A DNA stretch of 64,000 bases from Agromyces sp. LHK192 (GTDB lineage Bacteria > Actinomycetota > Actinomycetes > Actinomycetales > Microbacteriaceae), in contig NZ_CP034753.1 of NCBI RefSeq assembly GCF_004006235.1, positions 1,736,001 through 1,800,000 on the forward strand, in the 5' to 3' direction. Position 1 is the first letter of the stretch, and each line of letters opens with the position of its first letter. The notes under the pieces were generated by a model, which was not told the DNA's origin, ran no database searches, and saw only the letters and a program-made list of their open reading frames with translations. Shown in pieces: positions 1 to 10,778 of the stretch. The position numbers and the translations under genes are program-made.

Positions 1-93
1 GCGCGCCTCGCCCGACGCTGGTCGGAGGACGACGCGATCGCGGCGGGCGTCGACTCGCTGGCCGTGAAGCTCGTCGCCGCCGACCGCGGCTGA
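1..93 (+). CDS. C-terminal fragment of an unidentified protein
   Basis: The window opens inside a reading frame that stays open for 30 codons in frame 1 and stops at TGA 91-93. The visible tail ends in SLAVKLVAADRG. It has the codon bias of a real actinobacterial gene (G or C in nearly every third position), and the next gene starts 73 bases later. Too little is present to name a family; I do not recognise it. Confidence 0.5.
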   Translation, partial: ARLARRWSEDDAIAAGVDSLAVKLVAADRG

Positions 94-166
94 GGGGCTC
101 GCTTCCGGGTCCGGAGGGGTTGCCGACCGCCGGCTGCCGCGGGAAGATGCGCGCGGGGGTGGAGCG

Positions 167-1573
<1,407 letters not shown>

Positions 1574-1625
1574 CCCCGGCCCTGCCGGCGGCCATGATGT
1601 CACCGGGTCGCGGCAGGATGGAGGG

Positions 1626-4600
1626 GTGGACGCGCTCGACGCCTTCTCCGAAGCCACCCGCACGTGGTTCTCGGAATCCTTCCGCGCGCCCACGGCCGTG
1701 CAGTCCGCCGCGTGGGAGGCCATCGGCCGTGGCGCGCACGCCCTCGTGGTCGCGCCGACCGGGTCGGGCAAGACGCTCTCGGCGTTCCTGTCGGCCATCG
1801 ACCGGCTGCACACCGAGCCGCCGCCTCCGGAAGCGGGCACCAGAGTGCTCTACCTGTCGCCGCTCAAGGCGCTCGGCGTCGATGTCGAACGCAACCTCCG
1901 GGCGCCGCTGACGGGGATCGCCCGAGTGTCCAACCGGCTCGGCCTGGAGCCGCCGCACGTGAGCGTCGGCGTCAGGTCGGGTGACACGCCGGCGAACGAG
2001 CGGCGCGCCCTGCTCCGCACACCGCCGGACATCCTCATCACGACGCCCGAGTCGCTGTTCCTCATGTTGACGTCGCAGGCACGCGACACCCTGCGCGCGG
2101 TCGAGACGGTGATCGTCGACGAGATCCACGCGGTCGCTGCGACCAAGCGCGGCGCGCACCTCGCCCTGTCGCTCGAGCGCCTCGACGCCCTCCTGCCGAA
2201 GCCCGCTCAGCGTATCGGGCTGTCGGCCACGGTGCGACCGGTCGAGGAGGTGGCGCGGTTCCTCAGCGCCGCAGCCCCGGTCGAGATCGTGGCACCGCCG
2301 AGCGAGAAGCGGTTCGACCTGCGCGTCGTGGTCCCCGTCGAGGACATGGCGCGGCTGCCGGCGAGCGACGACGCGACGGGATCGATCTGGCCGCACGTCG
2401 AGGAGGCGATCCTCGACCAGGTGCTCGCGAACCGCTCGTCGATCGTGTTCGCGAACTCGCGTCGGCTCGCCGAGCGGCTCACGGCGCGACTGAACGAGCT
2501 CGCGACGGAGGCATCCGAATCGGAGACCCCCGATGCCGAGGGCTCCAGCGCCGGGGCATCCGATCCGGGGGCGGCCGCGCTCGTCGGCGCGGGTCGGCCC
2601 TCGGGGCCGCCGGCCGCGATCATGGCGCAGTCCGGCCAGACCGGGGGAGCGCCCCTCGTGCTCGCCCGTGCACACCACGGATCGGTCAGCAAGGAGCAGC
2701 GCGCCGAGATCGAGGACGACCTCAAGAGCGGCCGCCTGCGCTGCGTCGTCGCGACGTCCAGCCTCGAGCTCGGCATCGACATGGGTGCCGTCGACCTCGT
2801 CGTGCAGGTCGAGGCGCCGCCGTCGGTCTCGAGCGGGTTGCAGCGCCTCGGTCGCGCAGGCCATCAGGTCGGCGAGGTGTCGCGCGGCGTGATCTTCCCG
2901 AAGCAGCGGGCCGACCTTATCCACGCCGCCGTCACGAGCGAACGGATGCTCGCCGGGGCGATCGAGACGATGCGGGTGCCGTCGAACCCGCTCGACATCC
3001 TCGCGCAGCAGACGATCGCGGCCGCCGCGATCGAACCCCTCGACGTCGACGGATGGTTCGACGCGGTGCGTCGCACCGCGCCCTTCGCGACGCTCCCGCG
3101 GTCGGCCTACGAGGCGACGCTCGACCTGCTCGCCGGGCGGTACCCGTCGGATCGCTTCGGCGAGCTTCGGCCCAGGGTCGTCTGGGACCGCGAGCAGGGC
3201 ACCATCACCGGGCGACCGGGGGCGCAGCGCCTCGCGGTGACCAGCGGCGGCACCATCCCCGATCGCGGCATGTTCGGCGTGTTCCTCGTCGGCGACGAGT
3301 CCGGCGGGCGCCGGGTGGGGGAGCTCGACGAGGAGATGGTCTACGAGTCGCGGGTCGGCGACGTCTTCGCGCTCGGGGCGACGAGCTGGCGCATCCAGGA
3401 GATCACGTTCGATCGCGTCAACGTGGTGCCCGCGTTCGGGCAGCCGGGTCGGGTGCCGTTCTGGAAGGGCGACGGTCTCGGGCGACCGGCCGAGCTCGGT
3501 CGCGCCCTCGGCGCCTTCATGCGCGAGATCGCCGGCGCGGGCGAATCCGACGCCCGGGCGCGCGTGACCGCGGCCGGACTCGATGCGTTCGCAGCCGGCA
3601 ACCTCGTCACGTTCCTCGCCGACCAGCAGCGGGCGACCGGTCACGTTCCGAGCGATCGCACGCTCGTGATCGAGCGCACGCGCGACGAGCTCGGCGACTG
3701 GCGCGTCATCCTGCACTCCCCGTTCGGGATGCCGGTGCACGCGCCGTGGGCGCTCGCCGTGGCCGCCCGCGTGCGCGAGCGGCTCGGGGTCGACGGCGCG
3801 GCGGTCGCCGCCGACGACGGCATCATCGTGCGCATCCCGGATACCGGCGTCGACCCGCCGGGCGCCGACCTCTTCGTGTTCGAACCCGACGAGCTCGAGC
3901 AGCTCGTCACCGACGAGGTGGGCGGATCGGCCCTCTTCGCGAGCCGGTTCCGCGAGTGCGCGGCACGCGCCCTGCTCCTGCCGAACTACCAACCGGGCCG
4001 CCGGTCGCCGCTCTGGCAGCAACGACAGCGCTCCGCCCAGTTGCTCGAGGTCGCGAGTGCGTACCCGACGTTCCCGATCATCCTCGAGACCGTCCGCGAG
4101 GTGCTGCAGGACGTGTACGACGTGCCCGCACTGCTCCAGCTCTCGCGCGACGTCGGTGCGAGACGCGTTCGGCTCGTCGAGACGACGACCGACTCGCCGA
4201 GTCCGTTCGCGAGCGCGCTGCTGTTCGGCTACGTCGGCGCATTCATGTACGAGGGGGACTCGCCCCTCGCCGAACGTCGCGCCGCCGCGCTCGCGATCGA
4301 CTCCGCGCTCCTCGGCGAACTGCTCGGCCGGGTCGAGCTGCGCGAGCTGCTCGATCCGGGCGTGATCGAGCAGACCGAGCGCGAGCTCCAGCGGCTCGCC
4401 GACGACCGCCGGGTCCACGGCGCCGAGGGGGTGGCCGACCTCCTGCGCCTGCTCGGCCCGTTGACCGACGACGAGCTCGGCGCGCGCGTCGCACCGGACA
4501 CGGATGCCTCCGCTGCGGCCGGCGAACTCGTCGCCGCACGGCGGGCGGTGCGGGTGACCTTCGCGGGACGGGAGCACTTCGCGGCGGTCGAGGACGCGGG

Positions 4601-6245
4601 TCGCCTCCGCGACGCGCTCGGCGTGCCCGTGCCGCCGGGGGTGGCCGTCGCGTTCGCGGAGCAGGTCGGCGATCCGCTCGGCGACCTCGTGAGCCGGTTC
4701 GCCCGCACGCACGGGCCGTTCCGCGCCGAAGACGTCGCCGACCGGTTCGGCATCGGCGTGGCGGTCGCCAAGGCGGCGTTGCGGCGCCTCGCCGACGAAC
4801 GGCGCGTCGTCGAGGGTGAGTTCCGCCCCCACGGAACGGGTGCCGAGTGGTGCGATGCCGAGGTGCTGCGCCGGCTCCGGCGCAGGTCGCTCGCCGCGCT
4901 GCGGCACGAGGTCGAGCCGGTGCCCCAGCGGGCCCTCGCGCGATTCCTCCCCGAATGGCAGCACGTCGGTCGCCCGCTGCGTGGCATCGACGGGGTGCTC
5001 GCCGTCGTCGAGCAACTGGAGGGCGCACGGTTGCCCGCGTCGGCCTGGGAGTCGCTGGTGCTGTCGTCGCGCGTGTCCGACTTCAGTCCGACCATGCTCG
5101 ACGAGCTGACCGCGACCGGCGAGGTCGTGTGGGCGGGAGCGGGCCCGCTCGCCGGGGACGACGGATGGGTGTCGCTGCACCTCGCCGAGTCCGCGCCGCT
5201 CACGATGCAGCCGGTGCCCGACCCCGAGCTCACCGCCGTTCAGCGCGAGGTGCTCATCGCCCTCGGATCCGGCGGAGCCTTCTTCTTCCGGCAGCTCGCC
5301 GACGCGATCGGCACGTTCGGCAGCCTCGACGAACCGGTCGCCGACGCCGACCTCGTCGAGGCGATCTGGGGCCTCGTGTGGGCGGGGCTGGTCACCAACG
5401 ACACGTTCGCACCCGTGCGAGCCCTCGTCTCAGGGGGTCGAAGCTCGCACAAGACGCCGCGGCAGGCACCGAGGTCCCGGATGCTCCGGGGCAGGTCGCT
5501 GCCCCGACCGGCGGCGCCGAGCCGGACCGGACCGCCGTCGGTGGCCGGCCGGTGGTCCATCCTGCCGCTGGTCGACGACGATGCCACCCGGCGCGCGCAT
5601 GCACTCGGCGAGACGCTGCTCGATCGCTACGGGGTCGTCACGCGCGGCGCCGCGGTCGCGGAAGGGGTGGTGGGAGGCTTCGCGCTCGCCTATCGCACGC
5701 TGCGCGGGTTCGAGGATTCGGGGCGCGCTCGCCGCGGGTACTTCGTCGAGCGCCTCGGCGCCGCGCAGTTCGCTGCGCCCGGAGCGGTCGACCGGCTCCG
5801 CGGGTATGCCGATCGCGACGAGGAGCCGACGGCCGGCGCCACCGCGCGGCGCGCGGGGGAGCAGGACGCCGCCCGCCCGGTGCTGCTCGCCGCGACGGAT
5901 CCCGCGAACGCGTTCGGCGCCGCCCTGCCGTGGCCCGAGCCGCCGGGCGAGAGCTCGCACCGCGCGGCGCGCAAGGCGGGCGCGATGGTCGTGCTGGTCG
6001 ACGGCGAGCTCGTGCTCTACGTCGAACGCGGCGGCAAGACCGTGCTGGCGTACACCGACGACGAGGGCGCGCTCGCCGCGGCGGCCGGTGCGCTCGCCGG
6101 GGTCGTGCGCGCCGGACGGATCCGCCGGCTCGCGGTCGAACAGGTCAACGGCGCGTTCGTGCTCGGCACGCCGCTCGGCCGCGCACTGTCGGTCGCGGGG
6201 TTCGGCGAGACGCCGAGGGGGCTGCGGTTCGATGCCAGAGGGTGA
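1626..6245 (+). CDS. lhr: Lhr-type ATP-dependent DNA helicase
   Basis: 1539 residues from the GTG at 1626, which has GGATGGAGG directly upstream; this matches the usual 1500-1540 residues of Lhr. The longer open frame from 1518 would run into the preceding gene and adds unrelated residues. Superfamily 2 motifs are clear: Walker A APTGSGKT (K49), DEIH box at D165, LSATVRP motif III, then a second RecA fold with ATSSLELGIDMGAVDLVVQ and QRLGRAGH (motif VI). A winged-helix/Lhr core region and a C-terminal domain follow. A low-complexity Ser/Ala/Gly linker lies around residues 295-345 and a basic Pro/Arg linker near 1265-1305. In mycobacteria Lhr is a 3'-5' translocase induced by DNA damage. The gene overlaps nei by 14 bases, the same lhr-nei pairing as in M. 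tuberculosis, which suggests a joint repair role. Confidence 0.95.
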   Translation: MDALDAFSEATRTWFSESFRAPTAVQSAAWEAIGRGAHALVVAPTGSGKTLSAFLSAIDRLHTEPPPPEAGTRVLYLSPLKALGVDVERNLRAPLTGIARVSNRLGLEPPHVSVGVRSGDTPANERRALLRTPPDILITTPESLFLMLTSQARDTLRAVETVIVDEIHAVAATKRGAHLALSLERLDALLPKPAQRIGLSATVRPVEEVARFLSAAAPVEIVAPPSEKRFDLRVVVPVEDMARLPASDDATGSIWPHVEEAILDQVLANRSSIVFANSRRLAERLTARLNELATEASESETPDAEGSSAGASDPGAAALVGAGRPSGPPAAIMAQSGQTGGAPLVLARAHHGSVSKEQRAEIEDDLKSGRLRCVVATSSLELGIDMGAVDLVVQVEAPPSVSSGLQRLGRAGHQVGEVSRGVIFPKQRADLIHAAVTSERMLAGAIETMRVPSNPLDILAQQTIAAAAIEPLDVDGWFDAVRRTAPFATLPRSAYEATLDLLAGRYPSDRFGELRPRVVWDREQGTITGRPGAQRLAVTSGGTIPDRGMFGVFLVGDESGGRRVGELDEEMVYESRVGDVFALGATSWRIQEITFDRVNVVPAFGQPGRVPFWKGDGLGRPAELGRALGAFMREIAGAGESDARARVTAAGLDAFAAGNLVTFLADQQRATGHVPSDRTLVIERTRDELGDWRVILHSPFGMPVHAPWALAVAARVRERLGVDGAAVAADDGIIVRIPDTGVDPPGADLFVFEPDELEQLVTDEVGGSALFASRFRECAARALLLPNYQPGRRSPLWQQRQRSAQLLEVASAYPTFPIILETVREVLQDVYDVPALLQLSRDVGARRVRLVETTTDSPSPFASALLFGYVGAFMYEGDSPLAERRAAALAIDSALLGELLGRVELRELLDPGVIEQTERELQRLADDRRVHGAEGVADLLRLLGPLTDDELGARVAPDTDASAAAGELVAARRAVRVTFAGREHFAAVEDAGRLRDALGVPVPPGVAVAFAEQVGDPLGDLVSRFARTHGPFRAEDVADRFGIGVAVAKAALRRLADERRVVEGEFRPHGTGAEWCDAEVLRRLRRRSLAALRHEVEPVPQRALARFLPEWQHVGRPLRGIDGVLAVVEQLEGARLPASAWESLVLSSRVSDFSPTMLDELTATGEVVWAGAGPLAGDDGWVSLHLAESAPLTMQPVPDPELTAVQREVLIALGSGGAFFFRQLADAIGTFGSLDEPVADADLVEAIWGLVWAGLVTNDTFAPVRALVSGGRSSHKTPRQAPRSRMLRGRSLPRPAAPSRTGPPSVAGRWSILPLVDDDATRRAHALGETLLDRYGVVTRGAAVAEGVVGGFALAYRTLRGFEDSGRARRGYFVERLGAAQFAAPGAVDRLRGYADRDEEPTAGATARRAGEQDAARPVLLAATDPANAFGAALPWPEPPGESSHRAARKAGAMVVLVDGELVLYVERGGKTVLAYTDDEGALAAAAGALAGVVRAGRIRRLAVEQVNGAFVLGTPLGRALSVAGFGETPRGLRFDARG

Positions 6246-7011
6246 CACGGTCTTCCAGACCGCGGCGCGGCTCCGCCAGGCGATCGAGGGCGCCGAACTG
6301 GTGCGCACCGATTTCCGCGTGCCTCGGTACGCGACCGTCGACCTCGCCGGCCTTCGGGTCGACGAGGTGCTGGCGCGCGGCAAGCACCTGCTGTTCCGTA
6401 TCGGCGAGCAGACCGTCCACTCGCACTTGAAGATGGAGGGCTCCTGGCGCGTGTTCCGCCCCGGCGAGCGGTGGAGCCGCCCGGCGTACCTCGCCCGCGC
6501 CGTGCTCGAGACCGCCGACGCGGTCGCCGTCGGGTTCGAGCTCGGCGTGGTCGAGGTGATCCCGCGCGCCACCGAGGCGGGGGCGGTCGGCCACCTCGGC
6601 CCCGACCTGCTCGGCCCGGACTGGGACGCCGACGAGGCGCTGCGACGGCTCACCGCCGACCAGGGCGTTCCCGCGGCTGTGGCCCTGCTCGACCAGCGAA
6701 ACCTCGCCGGCCTCGGCAACGTCTACGCGAACGAGCTGTGCTTCCTCCGGGGCATCCGACCCGACCGGCCGATCGGAGAGGTACCGGATCCGGCGGCCGT
6801 GATCGACCTCGGTCGGCGGCTGATCGTCGCCAATCGCGACCGCGTCGCGCGCGTCACCACCGGCGTCGACCGTCGGGGCGAGCGGCTGTGGGTCTACGGG
6901 CGCGGCGGGCAGCCGTGCCGTCGATGCGGCACGCGCATCGAGCGAGGCGAACTCGGCCGCAGCGCCCTCGAGGAGCGCATCACCTTCCGGTGTCCGCGCT
7001 GCCAACCGTGA
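6232..7011 (+). CDS. nei: Endonuclease VIII-like DNA glycosylase (Fpg/Nei family)
   Basis: 259 residues starting at the ATG at 6232. The N terminus MPEGDTV supplies the catalytic Pro2 and Glu3 of Fpg/Nei bifunctional glycosylases, which excise oxidised bases and nick the abasic site by beta/delta elimination. Other marks are the RGKHLLF lysine region, the helix-two-turn-helix segment LLDQRNLAGLGNVYANE, and a C-terminal four-cysteine zinc finger (CRRC...CPRC). MPEGD rather than MPELP favours Nei over Fpg. The start lies inside the end of lhr (14-base overlap), so translation is probably coupled. A much longer frame from 5581 exists but reads through lhr and is not needed. Confidence 0.95.
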   Translation: MPEGDTVFQTAARLRQAIEGAELVRTDFRVPRYATVDLAGLRVDEVLARGKHLLFRIGEQTVHSHLKMEGSWRVFRPGERWSRPAYLARAVLETADAVAVGFELGVVEVIPRATEAGAVGHLGPDLLGPDWDADEALRRLTADQGVPAAVALLDQRNLAGLGNVYANELCFLRGIRPDRPIGEVPDPAAVIDLGRRLIVANRDRVARVTTGVDRRGERLWVYGRGGQPCRRCGTRIERGELGRSALEERITFRCPRCQP

Positions 7012-7026
7012 CGGTGCCGGCTCGGC

Positions 7027-7419
7027 TCAGGTGACCGGGCCGGTCCACTTCTCGCCGGGCCCCTTGCCGATCTCGTCGGGGATGACGGATGCCTCGCGGA
7101 ACGCGAGCTGCAGCGAACGCAGGCCGTCGCGCAGGGAGCGCGCGTGCATGTCGCTGATCTCGGGGGCTCCCGCGGTGATGAGGCCGGCCAGCGCGTTGAT
7201 GAGCTTGCGCGCCTCGTCGAGGTCGGTCTGATTGTCGGGGTCGTCGGCGAGCCCGACCTTGACGGCAGCGGCGCTCATGAGGTGCACCGACGCGGTCGTG
7301 ATCACCTCGACCGCCGGCACCTCCGCGATGTCGCGCGTGGCCTCCGAGACCTGCTCGTGCTGGTGGTCGGCGACGCCCGCGCCGACCGTCGACTCGTCTG
7401 AACTGTTGCTCACAGACAT
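7027..7419 (-). CDS. DUF1844 domain protein
   Basis: 130 residues. The N-terminal 30 residues are acidic and Ser-rich. The rest matches the small helical DUF1844 family, with a conserved ITTASVHLMSAAAVKVGL core and a D-x-x-x-ARKLINALAGL helix. The family has no assigned biochemical function. In actinobacteria it is typically found divergent from, or next to, infC, as here. The stop lies 15 bases from the end of nei, so the two genes converge. The start is ATG at 7419, with AGAGG just upstream on the minus strand. Confidence 0.85.
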   Translation of the reverse strand: MSVSNSSDESTVGAGVADHQHEQVSEATRDIAEVPAVEVITTASVHLMSAAAVKVGLADDPDNQTDLDEARKLINALAGLITAGAPEISDMHARSLRDGLRSLQLAFREASVIPDEIGKGPGEKWTGPVT

Positions 7420-7442
7420 CCTCTGCTAGACTTCTTCGGGCT

Positions 7443-7590
7443 CCGGGGCTTGTCCCCGGTACGAAAGTGGAGATACTCCCACCCGCGCATACCGCTTCAC
7501 CAAGGTTACCGGGTTGATTGCACTCCGCCGCTCGCCGTAGGCGAGGGGTAGACAGGGTGCCGCGTGAGCCGCGCGGAATCGAGATTCCGC
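7443..7590 (+). promoter_or_regulatory. infC leader with two perfect hairpins
   Basis: The 260 bases between the DUF1844 start and infC hold no convincing gene. Two perfect inverted repeats stand out: 7443-7459 (CCGGGG, 5-base loop, CCCCGG) and 7573-7590 (GCGGAATC, GA, GATTCCGC). The infC-rpmI-rplT operon is autoregulated through its leader RNA in several phyla (L20 or IF-3 feedback). A similar role here is an inference; no known leader family was matched. Confidence 0.45.
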
Positions 7591-7679
7591 CGGGCCGCGC
7601 GTGGATTTCCGCTCTCGTCGTCCGGGCGGCATCCGTCTCCCGTACGAGCTTGAGCACTGTTCGAGTAGAGGAGACACGC

Positions 7680-8300
7680 ATCAGCGATCCGCGTACCAAT
7701 GACCGTATCCGCGTCCCGGAGGTCCGCCTCGTGGGACCTGGCGGGGAACAGGTCGGCGTCGTGAAGATCGAGGTGGCCCTGCGGCTGGCGCAGGAGGCCG
7801 ACCTCGATCTCGTCGAGGTCGCTCCGAACTCCCGTCCGCCGGTCGTCAAGATCATGGACTACGGCAAGTACAAGTACGAGGCTGCGCAGAAGGCCAAGGA
7901 GGCTCGGCGCAATCAGGCGAACACCGTCCTCAAGGAGGTCCGGTTCCGCCTCAAGATCGACAAGCACGACTACGAGACCAAGATGAAGCGCGCCGTCGGC
8001 TTCCTGAAGGCCGGCGACAAGGTCAAGGCGATGATCCTGTTCCGCGGTCGCGAGCAGTCGCGTCCCGAGATGGGCGTCCGCCTGCTGCAGCGCTTCGCCG
8101 AGGATGTCGCCGAGTTCGGCACTGTCGAGCACAACCCCACGATCGACGGCCGCAACATGGTGATGGTCATCGCTCCGCTCAGGAACAAGTCCGAGGCCAA
8201 GGCCGAGGCGAATGCACAGCGTGCTGCGGCGAAGGCCCGACCCGAGGGCGACGCCCCGGCCGGTGCCGAGCCGCAGACGGCCGAGGCCACCGAGGCCTAG
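7680..8300 (+). CDS. infC: Translation initiation factor IF-3
   Basis: 206 residues. The protein begins at an ATC codon at 7680, inside a longer open frame. Homology starts exactly there ([20 protein letters not shown]), and AGAGGAGA sits seven bases upstream. IF-3 binds the 30S subunit, monitors the start codon and keeps the subunits apart. The N domain ends near [17 protein letters not shown], followed by the C domain with [18 protein letters not shown]. The tail of about 30 residues is Ala/Glu-rich and probably disordered. Use of a rare start codon is a known autoregulatory device for infC (AUU in E. coli), because IF-3 discriminates against non-canonical starts. It is followed by rpmI after 54 bases. 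Confidence 0.93.
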   Translation: MSDPRTNDRIRVPEVRLVGPGGEQVGVVKIEVALRLAQEADLDLVEVAPNSRPPVVKIMDYGKYKYEAAQKAKEARRNQANTVLKEVRFRLKIDKHDYETKMKRAVGFLKAGDKVKAMILFRGREQSRPEMGVRLLQRFAEDVAEFGTVEHNPTIDGRNMVMVIAPLRNKSEAKAEANAQRAAAKARPEGDAPAGAEPQTAEATEA

Positions 8301-8354
8301 GCCAACACTGACGTCCGTCACTCGCGTGGCGGCAGAACCAAGGAGAAACACGAG

Positions 8355-8549
8355 ATGCCGAAGCAGAAGACCCACTCCGGGGCCAAGAAGCGCTTCAAGA
8401 TCACCGGCACCGGCAAGCTGAAGAAGCAGCAGGCCGGCATGCGCCACAACCTCGAGGGCAAGTCCTCGGTGCGCACCCGCCGCCTCAACCAGGACAAGGT
8501 CCTCTCGGCGCCCGACGCCAAGGTCGTCAACAAGCTCCTCGGCCGCTGA
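8355..8549 (+). CDS. rpmI: 50S ribosomal protein L35
   Basis: 64 residues, the standard length for bL35, very basic, beginning [20 protein letters not shown], which is diagnostic. The start has AAGGAG upstream. It is the second gene of infC-rpmI-rplT; the 32-base gap to rplT holds that gene's ribosome binding site. bL35 is a late-assembly protein of the large subunit. Confidence 0.98.
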   Translation: MPKQKTHSGAKKRFKITGTGKLKKQQAGMRHNLEGKSSVRTRRLNQDKVLSAPDAKVVNKLLGR

Positions 8550-8581
8550 GCCGGTCCGAACCGTAAGGAAGATACAGAGTC

Positions 8582-8968
8582 ATGGCTAGAGTCAAGCGCG
8601 CAGTCAATGCGCACAAGAAGCGTCGCGTCATCCTGGAGCGCGCCGAGGGCTACCGCGGCCAGCGGTCGCGCCTCTACCGCAAGGCGAAGGAGCAGGTCAC
8701 CCACTCCCTCGTCTACTCGTACAACGACCGTCGCAAGCGCAAGGGCGACTTCCGCCGCCTGTGGATCCAGCGCATCAACGCGGCCTCGCGTCAGCACGGC
8801 CTCACCTACAACCGCCTGATCCAGGGCCTCGGCCTCGCGGGCATCGAGGTCGACCGTCGCATCCTCGCCGAGCTCGCCGTGAACGAGCCCGCGACCTTCG
8901 CGGCGATCGTCGAGTCGGCCAAGCAGGCGCTCCCGGCCGACACGTCGGCCCCCAAGACCGCGGCGTAA
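8582..8968 (+). CDS. rplT: 50S ribosomal protein L20
   Basis: 128 residues, matching bL20: [20 protein letters not shown], then [16 protein letters not shown] and the [19 protein letters not shown] signature. bL20 is needed for early assembly of the 50S subunit and binds 23S rRNA domain II. In other bacteria it represses its own operon by binding the leader. It is the last gene of the operon, followed by a long perfect hairpin at 8985. Confidence 0.98.
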   Translation: MARVKRAVNAHKKRRVILERAEGYRGQRSRLYRKAKEQVTHSLVYSYNDRRKRKGDFRRLWIQRINAASRQHGLTYNRLIQGLGLAGIEVDRRILAELAVNEPATFAAIVESAKQALPADTSAPKTAA

Positions 8969-8984
8969 GCACCGCGCAGGTCTT

Positions 8985-9023
8985 CGAACGGCCCCGGCAC
9001 CCACGTGGTGCCGGGGCCGTTCG
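8985..9023 (+). terminator. Strong hairpin after rplT
   Basis: A perfect 17-bp stem (8985-9001 with 9007-9023) around a 5-base loop, with no U tract after it. It lies between rplT and the promoter of the next gene, so it probably ends the infC operon. It is close to symmetric and would also act for the opposite strand. Confidence 0.75.
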
Positions 9024-9034
9024 CATGCCCGCCG

Positions 9035-9040
9035 TAGACT
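9035..9040 (+). promoter_or_regulatory. -10 box of a leaderless promoter for the TrmH-family gene
   Basis: TAGACT, six bases before the ATG at 9047. No ribosome binding site is present, so the transcript probably starts at or next to the A of the start codon. Confidence 0.6.
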
Positions 9041-9046
9041 GGACGC

Positions 9047-9847
9047 ATGCTCGAGAACCCCCGTTCCCCGCGCGTGCGTGCCGTCGCGAAGCTCGCGAAG
9101 AAACCGGCTCGAGTCGAGAGCGGGCTGTTCCTGCTCGAAGGGCCGCAGGCCGTCTCCGAGGCGCTGCGCTTCCGGCCCGAGCTCGTCGTGGAGCTGTTCG
9201 CGACGCCGTCGGCGCTCGACCGGCACGACGGCATCCGGCGGGCTGCGGCCGAGGCGGGGCTCACGGTCGAGTTCGTCACCGAGCAGGTCCTGGAGTCCAT
9301 GGCCGACACGGTGACGCCGCAGGGATTCGTCGCCGTGTGCCGGCAGTTCCCGACCGCGCTGAAGGACGTGTTCGCGAGCGGGCCGAAGCTCGTCGCGATC
9401 CTGGAGGAGGTGCGCGACCCCGGCAACGCCGGCACGATCGTGCGCGCGGCCGATGCGGCCGGAGCCGACGCGGTGGTGTTCTCCGGTCGCGCCGTCGACC
9501 TCTACAACCCCAAGGTGGTCCGGTCGTCGACGGGGTCGATCTTCCACGTCCCGGTCGCGGTGGGTGCCTCGCTCGAGGACGTGCTCGAGCGCGCCCGCGC
9601 TGCGGGGCTGGTCGTGCTCGCCGCCGACGTCAAGGGCGACGACCTCCTCGACGTCCGCAACGCCGGCGTCCTCGCGGGCCCGACCGCATGGCTGTTCGGC
9701 AACGAGGCGCGCGGGCTCCTCGACGAGCAGCTCGCCCTCGCCGACCGCGCGGTCACCGTGCCGATCTACGGGCACGCCGAGTCGATGAACCTCGCCACCG
9801 CGGCATCGGTCTGCCTCTACGAGAGCGCGTTCGCGCAGCGCTCCTGA
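9047..9847 (+). CDS. TrmH/SpoU-family rRNA 2'-O-methyltransferase
   Basis: 266 residues. An N-terminal substrate-binding domain (residues 1-100; [28 protein letters not shown]) is followed by a SPOUT fold with the three family motifs: [28 protein letters not shown] and [18 protein letters not shown]. The last forms the trefoil knot that binds S-adenosylmethionine. Such enzymes methylate ribose in rRNA or tRNA. The position directly after rplT matches the tsnR gene of mycobacteria, so 23S rRNA is the likely target. The start is ATG 9047, with the -10 box TAGACT immediately before it. Confidence 0.9.
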   Translation: MLENPRSPRVRAVAKLAKKPARVESGLFLLEGPQAVSEALRFRPELVVELFATPSALDRHDGIRRAAAEAGLTVEFVTEQVLESMADTVTPQGFVAVCRQFPTALKDVFASGPKLVAILEEVRDPGNAGTIVRAADAAGADAVVFSGRAVDLYNPKVVRSSTGSIFHVPVAVGASLEDVLERARAAGLVVLAADVKGDDLLDVRNAGVLAGPTAWLFGNEARGLLDEQLALADRAVTVPIYGHAESMNLATAASVCLYESAFAQRS

Positions 9848-9860
9848 GTCTCGCTCACCG

Positions 9861-9876
9861 GTTACGAATCGGTAAC
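9861..9876. promoter_or_regulatory. GlnR-like operator
   Basis: GTTAC-N6-GTAAC, inside the larger inverted repeat CGGTTAC-N6-GTAACCG (9859-9878). This fits the GlnR consensus of actinobacteria (GTnAC-N6-GnAAC). It sits about 60 bases before the proposed start of the ABC importer transcript, a usual place for an activator site. No GlnR gene is in the window, so the assignment rests on the motif alone; the hairpin could instead help end the upstream gene. Confidence 0.5.
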
Positions 9877-9915
9877 CGCCCGCCCGGACTGTGGCGGCGC
9901 GGGGGTGACCGTCCC

Positions 9916-9921
9916 TAGTTT
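9916..9921 (+). promoter_or_regulatory. -10 box for the amino acid ABC importer operon
   Basis: TAGTTT with a 7-base gap to the ATG at 9929, and no clear -35 box. This would fit an activator-dependent, leaderless promoter below the GlnR-like site. Confidence 0.55.
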
Positions 9922-9928
9922 GGGGGAT

Positions 9929-10717
9929 ATGTCCCTGACGCCCGACGCTGCCCCGACGTCCAACATCTCGGTGAAGCGCGGTGAACCGCTCGTCGTCATC
10001 GAGCACGTCGACAAGCACTTCGGCGACCTGCACGTGCTCAACGACATCAACACGGTGGTCAACCGCGGCGAGGTCGTCGTGGTCATCGGGCCGTCGGGCT
10101 CCGGCAAGTCGACGCTGTGCCGGGCCATCAACCGCCTGGAGACCATCGACTCCGGCACGATCACGATCGACGGTGAGCAGTTGCCCGAGGAGGGCGCCGC
10201 ACTCGCGAAGCTCCGCGCCGACGTCGGCATGGTATTCCAGTCGTTCAACCTCTTCGCGCACAAGACCGTCCTCGAGAACGTCACGCTCGCGCCCACGCGG
10301 GTGAAGCGGATGTCCCGGAAGGATGCCGAGGCGAAGGCGATGGAGCTGCTCGACCGGGTCGGCGTCGCGAACCAGGCCAAGAAGCTGCCCGCGCAGCTCT
10401 CGGGCGGCCAGCAGCAGCGCGTCGCGATCGCCCGATCGCTCGCGATGAACCCGAAGCTCATCCTCATGGACGAGCCGACCAGCGCGCTCGACCCCGAGAT
10501 GATCAACGAGGTGCTCGACGTCATGGTCGGCCTCGCCGAACAGGGCATGACCATGATCGTGGTCACCCACGAGATGGGCTTCGCGCGCAAGGCGGCCGAT
10601 CGCGTGCTCTTCATGGCCGACGGCAGCATCGTCGAGGAGGCGACCCCTGCCGAGTTCTTCGACCACCCGAAGTCCGACCGCGCGAAGGACTTCCTGTCCA
10701 AGATCCTCGAGCACTAG
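9929..10717 (+). CDS. Polar amino acid ABC transporter, ATP-binding protein
   Basis: 262 residues from ATG 9929, chosen because a -10 box lies exactly seven bases upstream; a GTG at 9905 would place that box inside the gene. Complete ABC ATPase: Walker [11 protein letters not shown]-loop [18 protein letters not shown], signature [16 protein letters not shown], Walker [17 protein letters not shown]-loop VVTHEMGFA. The sequence fits the GlnQ/GluA subfamily that energises uptake of glutamate, glutamine or related polar amino acids at the membrane. It is the first gene of a four-gene importer operon with a binding protein and two permeases. Confidence 0.95.
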   Translation: MSLTPDAAPTSNISVKRGEPLVVIEHVDKHFGDLHVLNDINTVVNRGEVVVVIGPSGSGKSTLCRAINRLETIDSGTITIDGEQLPEEGAALAKLRADVGMVFQSFNLFAHKTVLENVTLAPTRVKRMSRKDAEAKAMELLDRVGVANQAKKLPAQLSGGQQQRVAIARSLAMNPKLILMDEPTSALDPEMINEVLDVMVGLAEQGMTMIVVTHEMGFARKAADRVLFMADGSIVEEATPAEFFDHPKSDRAKDFLSKILEH

Positions 10718-10778
10718 CTCGACGTACAGCCTGGGTTGCCACGAGCGGCCGGGACCAACGGAAGAAAGAGGCAGAGAG

